From the NCBI RefSeq assembly GCF_018138145.1, contig NZ_CP073104.1, forward strand, positions 868,001-932,000: a stretch of DNA of 64,000 bases. The letters are read 5' to 3'. Position 1 is the stretch's first letter, and each line of letters begins with the position of its first letter. Both the position numbers and the translations under genes were made by a program. Origin of the DNA: Pseudomonas sp. SCA2728.1_7. Lineage in GTDB: Bacteria > Pseudomonadota > Gammaproteobacteria > Pseudomonadales > Pseudomonadaceae. Positions 62,170 to 64,000 of the stretch are shown piece after piece. The notes under the pieces are model-generated. The model searched no databases, was not told the DNA's origin, and saw nothing but the letters and a program-made list of their open reading frames with translations.

Positions 62170-62985
62170 TCAGTTGATGTCTTGCGCGCGTGCCCGCAAA
62201 GAAATTTGTTTGGCGTAGGCCTTGGGCGACTGACCAGTGTGCTGGCGGAAACAGCTGTAAAACGCCGACAACGAATTGAAACCGGCAGCGAACGCCAATT
62301 CATCGATGCGCACCGGCGGCGTGGCGTTGTCGAGCGAGCGCAGCAGATGTTGCAGGCGCGCCTGATTGACGTAGCGGTAGAAACTTTGCCCGAGCACCTG
62401 GTTGAGCAGATAGGAAATCTGATTGCGGCTGTAACCGCACTCCTTCGCCACCCGTTGCAGGTCGAGTTCGGGATCGAGGTACGGCTGCTGCTTTTCGAAG
62501 TACTGCTGCAGGTCTTCAGCCATGAAGCTTAACTGGCGCGGCGAAAGGCCCAGACGACTGACCGCCGGGCGCTGGCTTGAAGAGGTTGGGCCATGGGTTT
62601 GCGTGCGCACCAACGAAGCGTATTCGTTGACGCGCCAGATCAGCCCGTCCTTCACCGTGATCGCTTCGCTTGAGCGAAACGACACCAGCCCGTCACCGCC
62701 GCGCAAGGTCACTTCGTATTGAATGAACGCGGTATTGCCGTCGACGCGAATGCGGTCGCAATGCTCCAGCAGTTCGTCAGATTCGCGCGGCATGCTGACC
62801 CGCACGTACTCGCGCAATTCGTCGAGGCCGAGCACGCGATTCTGGAAGAAATCGTTGTACTGGATGTCCCGGTGGTACAACGCCATGACGCTGTCGAGGT
62901 CGCGGTGTTTCCAGCTCAGGTGATAGCGCATGACCGTGGCCGCCGTGGCCTGGGTCTGTTCTGGGCCGTCGTCGTCGGCGTGCAT
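62170..62985 (-). CDS. AraC regulator with N-terminal SnoaL-like domain
   Basis: A 271-residue regulator with an unusual sensor: residues about 10-125 (RYHLSWKHRDLDSVMALYHRD ... IQYEVTLRGG ... IWRVNEYASLV) look like a SnoaL/NTF2 fold, the cone-shaped domain that often binds small hydrophobic molecules. The C-terminal AraC domain has two helix-turn-helix motifs (LQRVAKECGYSRNQISYLLNQ and IDELAFAAGFNSLSAFYSCFRQHTGQSP). It is transcribed in line with the downstream oxidase, cupin and binding-protein genes and probably controls them. Confidence 0.88.
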   Translation of the reverse strand: MHADDDGPEQTQATAATVMRYHLSWKHRDLDSVMALYHRDIQYNDFFQNRVLGLDELREYVRVSMPRESDELLEHCDRIRVDGNTAFIQYEVTLRGGDGLVSFRSSEAITVKDGLIWRVNEYASLVRTQTHGPTSSSQRPAVSRLGLSPRQLSFMAEDLQQYFEKQQPYLDPELDLQRVAKECGYSRNQISYLLNQVLGQSFYRYVNQARLQHLLRSLDNATPPVRIDELAFAAGFNSLSAFYSCFRQHTGQSPKAYAKQISLRARAQDIN

Positions 62986-63248
62986 AAGGGGCTCGGCGCA
63001 AAAGAATCGAGCTTGCCGAAGTTCGGCGCGGGCTTCAATGGCTAATCCGTAGTGGCCATTTGGCGATGATTGCGTAGGCCATGACTTACATCAAAAAATG
63101 CGAAGCAATCGCAAAATGAACTGAAAAATCTCACAGGAATTTCACATCCGGATGCTACTTTTAATGTCAGTCACCGGTTGAGCCAATGAAGGCTCTTCCC
63201 ACCTAACATGAGCAAACGGAAGCGCTCGATGAAGAAGGCGGGCAACAC

Positions 63249-63521
63249 ATGAATAAAGGGTCAAGCAAAGTCACGTTCCCCAATGCATGCCAGCTGATGC
63301 GCTGGCATTTTCATCCCATGGGTTTCGAGGCAACGATGGACGCGCCGGGCAGCATGATCGCCCGTCTGTTTGATCGCGCCAGTGGCGAAACCATGATCGC
63401 CATCGCCGGTATCCCGTGCGCGACGGTGATGAATGCAGCGGATGTCGAACGAATTATCGAGGCTGTGGAGGACGAGCTTGAAGCTTTCGTACCTCCGGAG
63501 TCTTTCAGGAGTTACGCATAA
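63249..63521 (+). CDS. DUF1652 family protein
   Basis: A 90-residue protein matching DUF1652, a small Pseudomonas family: FPNACQLMRWHFHPMGFEATMDAPGSM is split over its conserved N-terminal half, then GETMIAIAGIPC and DVERIIEAVEDELEAF. No membrane segment or catalytic motif is seen. Function is unknown. A strong terminator follows. Confidence 0.85.
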   Translation: MNKGSSKVTFPNACQLMRWHFHPMGFEATMDAPGSMIARLFDRASGETMIAIAGIPCATVMNAADVERIIEAVEDELEAFVPPESFRSYA

Positions 63522-63535
63522 GCTTATGATTTAAA

Positions 63536-63570
63536 ACAAAAAAGCCCACAGCAATGTGGGCTTTTTGTGG
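63536..63570. terminator. Rho-independent terminator
   Basis: AAAAAAGCCCACA-GCAA-TGTGGGCTTTTTG: a strong stem with A and T runs on both sides. It ends both the DUF1652 gene and the convergent helicase gene. Confidence 0.9.
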
Positions 63571-63571
63571 C

Positions 63572-64000
63572 TTATGCGCTTTGCTTGGCCGCTCGATGAT
63601 CAACGAAAAACGGCTTGCCCTTGGCCACTCGGTCGGATGCCCGAGGCATGTTCACCGCTTGCGCTTCCTGCGGCTCGACGTACCAGTAGCAATGACTGAC
63701 AGCGCGGGTGATGCCGACATACGCCAGGCGCAGGATCTCGTCTTTTTGCGCACTGTCGTACGGTTCGCTGTCACCCGATTTACCCAAACCTGCCATGCGA
63801 TAGACCTGGTTCTTGTAGGGCGAACTGGTCAAGTGCTGGCAATCACCGAGCAAAAACACCGCATCCGCCTGCAAGCCTTTGGCGCTGTGGTAGGTCAGCT
63901 GTTTCAGCCGCCGCGCCTCGTATGGCAAGCTCGAATCCACATTAACTACGGACTGAATATGCTGTTCAATCAATAACTTATCGCTGCTTTTTCGATACAG
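63572..64000 (-). CDS. UvrD/Rep-type helicase, C-terminal end
   Basis: Only the last 142 codons are in the window; the frame is open at 64000. The segment LTYHSAKGLQADAVFLLGDC (motif V) and LRLAYVGITRAVSHCYW (motif VI, UvrD_C_2) identify a superfamily 1A helicase. The tail ends VDHRAAKQSA. Whether it is UvrD, Rep or a free-standing ATPase of the same fold cannot be told without the N-terminus. Confidence 0.85.
   Translation of the reverse strand: MYRKSSDKLLIEQHIQSVVNVDSSLPYEARRLKQLTYHSAKGLQADAVFLLGDCQHLTSSPYKNQVYRMAGLGKSGDSEPYDSAQKDEILRLAYVGITRAVSHCYWYVEPQEAQAVNMPRASDRVAKGKPFFVDHRAAKQSA

Overview
The window reads as a chromosomal segment of a Pseudomonas of the fluorescens group. The evidence is GC-rich coding, many Pseudomonas-type REP palindromes, a complete aprA-inh-aprDEF / twin autotransporter protease / twin family I.3 lipase island, a bacterial FAN1 nuclease next to an XPD-like helicase, and several small genes known mainly from this genus. 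No rRNA, integrase, intact insertion sequence or CRISPR array was seen. The only tRNA is the selenocysteine tRNA.

Layout. 1-9.4 kb: a two-component pair (the kinase is cut by the left edge), a small unknown protein with a DUF3313-type lipoprotein, the osmolyte transporter ProP, a LysR regulator divergent from an NADP-binding reductase, a nucleotidyltransferase, an Asn-rich secreted protein with a DUF2092 protein, and an AI-2E/PerM permease. 9.4-19.4 kb: accessory-looking DNA. It holds an AT-rich gene for a membrane-anchored protein with a gluzincin-like zinc motif, an outer-membrane protein remnant, a TetR regulator divergent from a class III aminotransferase, an amidase, an OprD porin, and a tandem duplication of a DUF6124-like gene with its long structured leader. 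19.4-28.8 kb (minus strand): a self-contained selenocysteine module, fdoG-fdoH-fdoI-fdhE-selA-selB-selC. It supplies formate dehydrogenase, its maturation factor, and the Sec-tRNA synthase, elongation factor and tRNA needed to translate fdoG. The fdoG frame has the expected Sec UGA plus a second in-frame UGA at a normally conserved Trp.

29-41.4 kb: a MalY/PatB-type C-S lyase, an SDR dehydrogenase, an NhaP-type antiporter, a tandem repeat array of about 139 bp per unit, a hybrid PAS histidine kinase, the helicase/FAN1 pair, and small exported proteins. 41.6-58.7 kb (minus strand): the exoenzyme island. Alkaline protease AprA, its inhibitor and the AprDEF type I secretion system come first, followed by two paralogous subtilisin-like autotransporters and two paralogous RTX lipases that AprDEF probably exports. 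59.2-63 kb: a polyamine-related cluster of a SnoaL-AraC regulator, an FAD amine oxidase, a cupin and a PotF-like binding protein. 63.2-64 kb: a DUF1652 protein and the 3' end of a UvrD-type helicase cut by the right edge.

The most promising undescribed signal is the leader in front of the two DUF6124-like genes. The two copies differ by compensatory base changes in several stems, and one arm can pair with either an upstream or a downstream partner, which suggests a conformational RNA switch.
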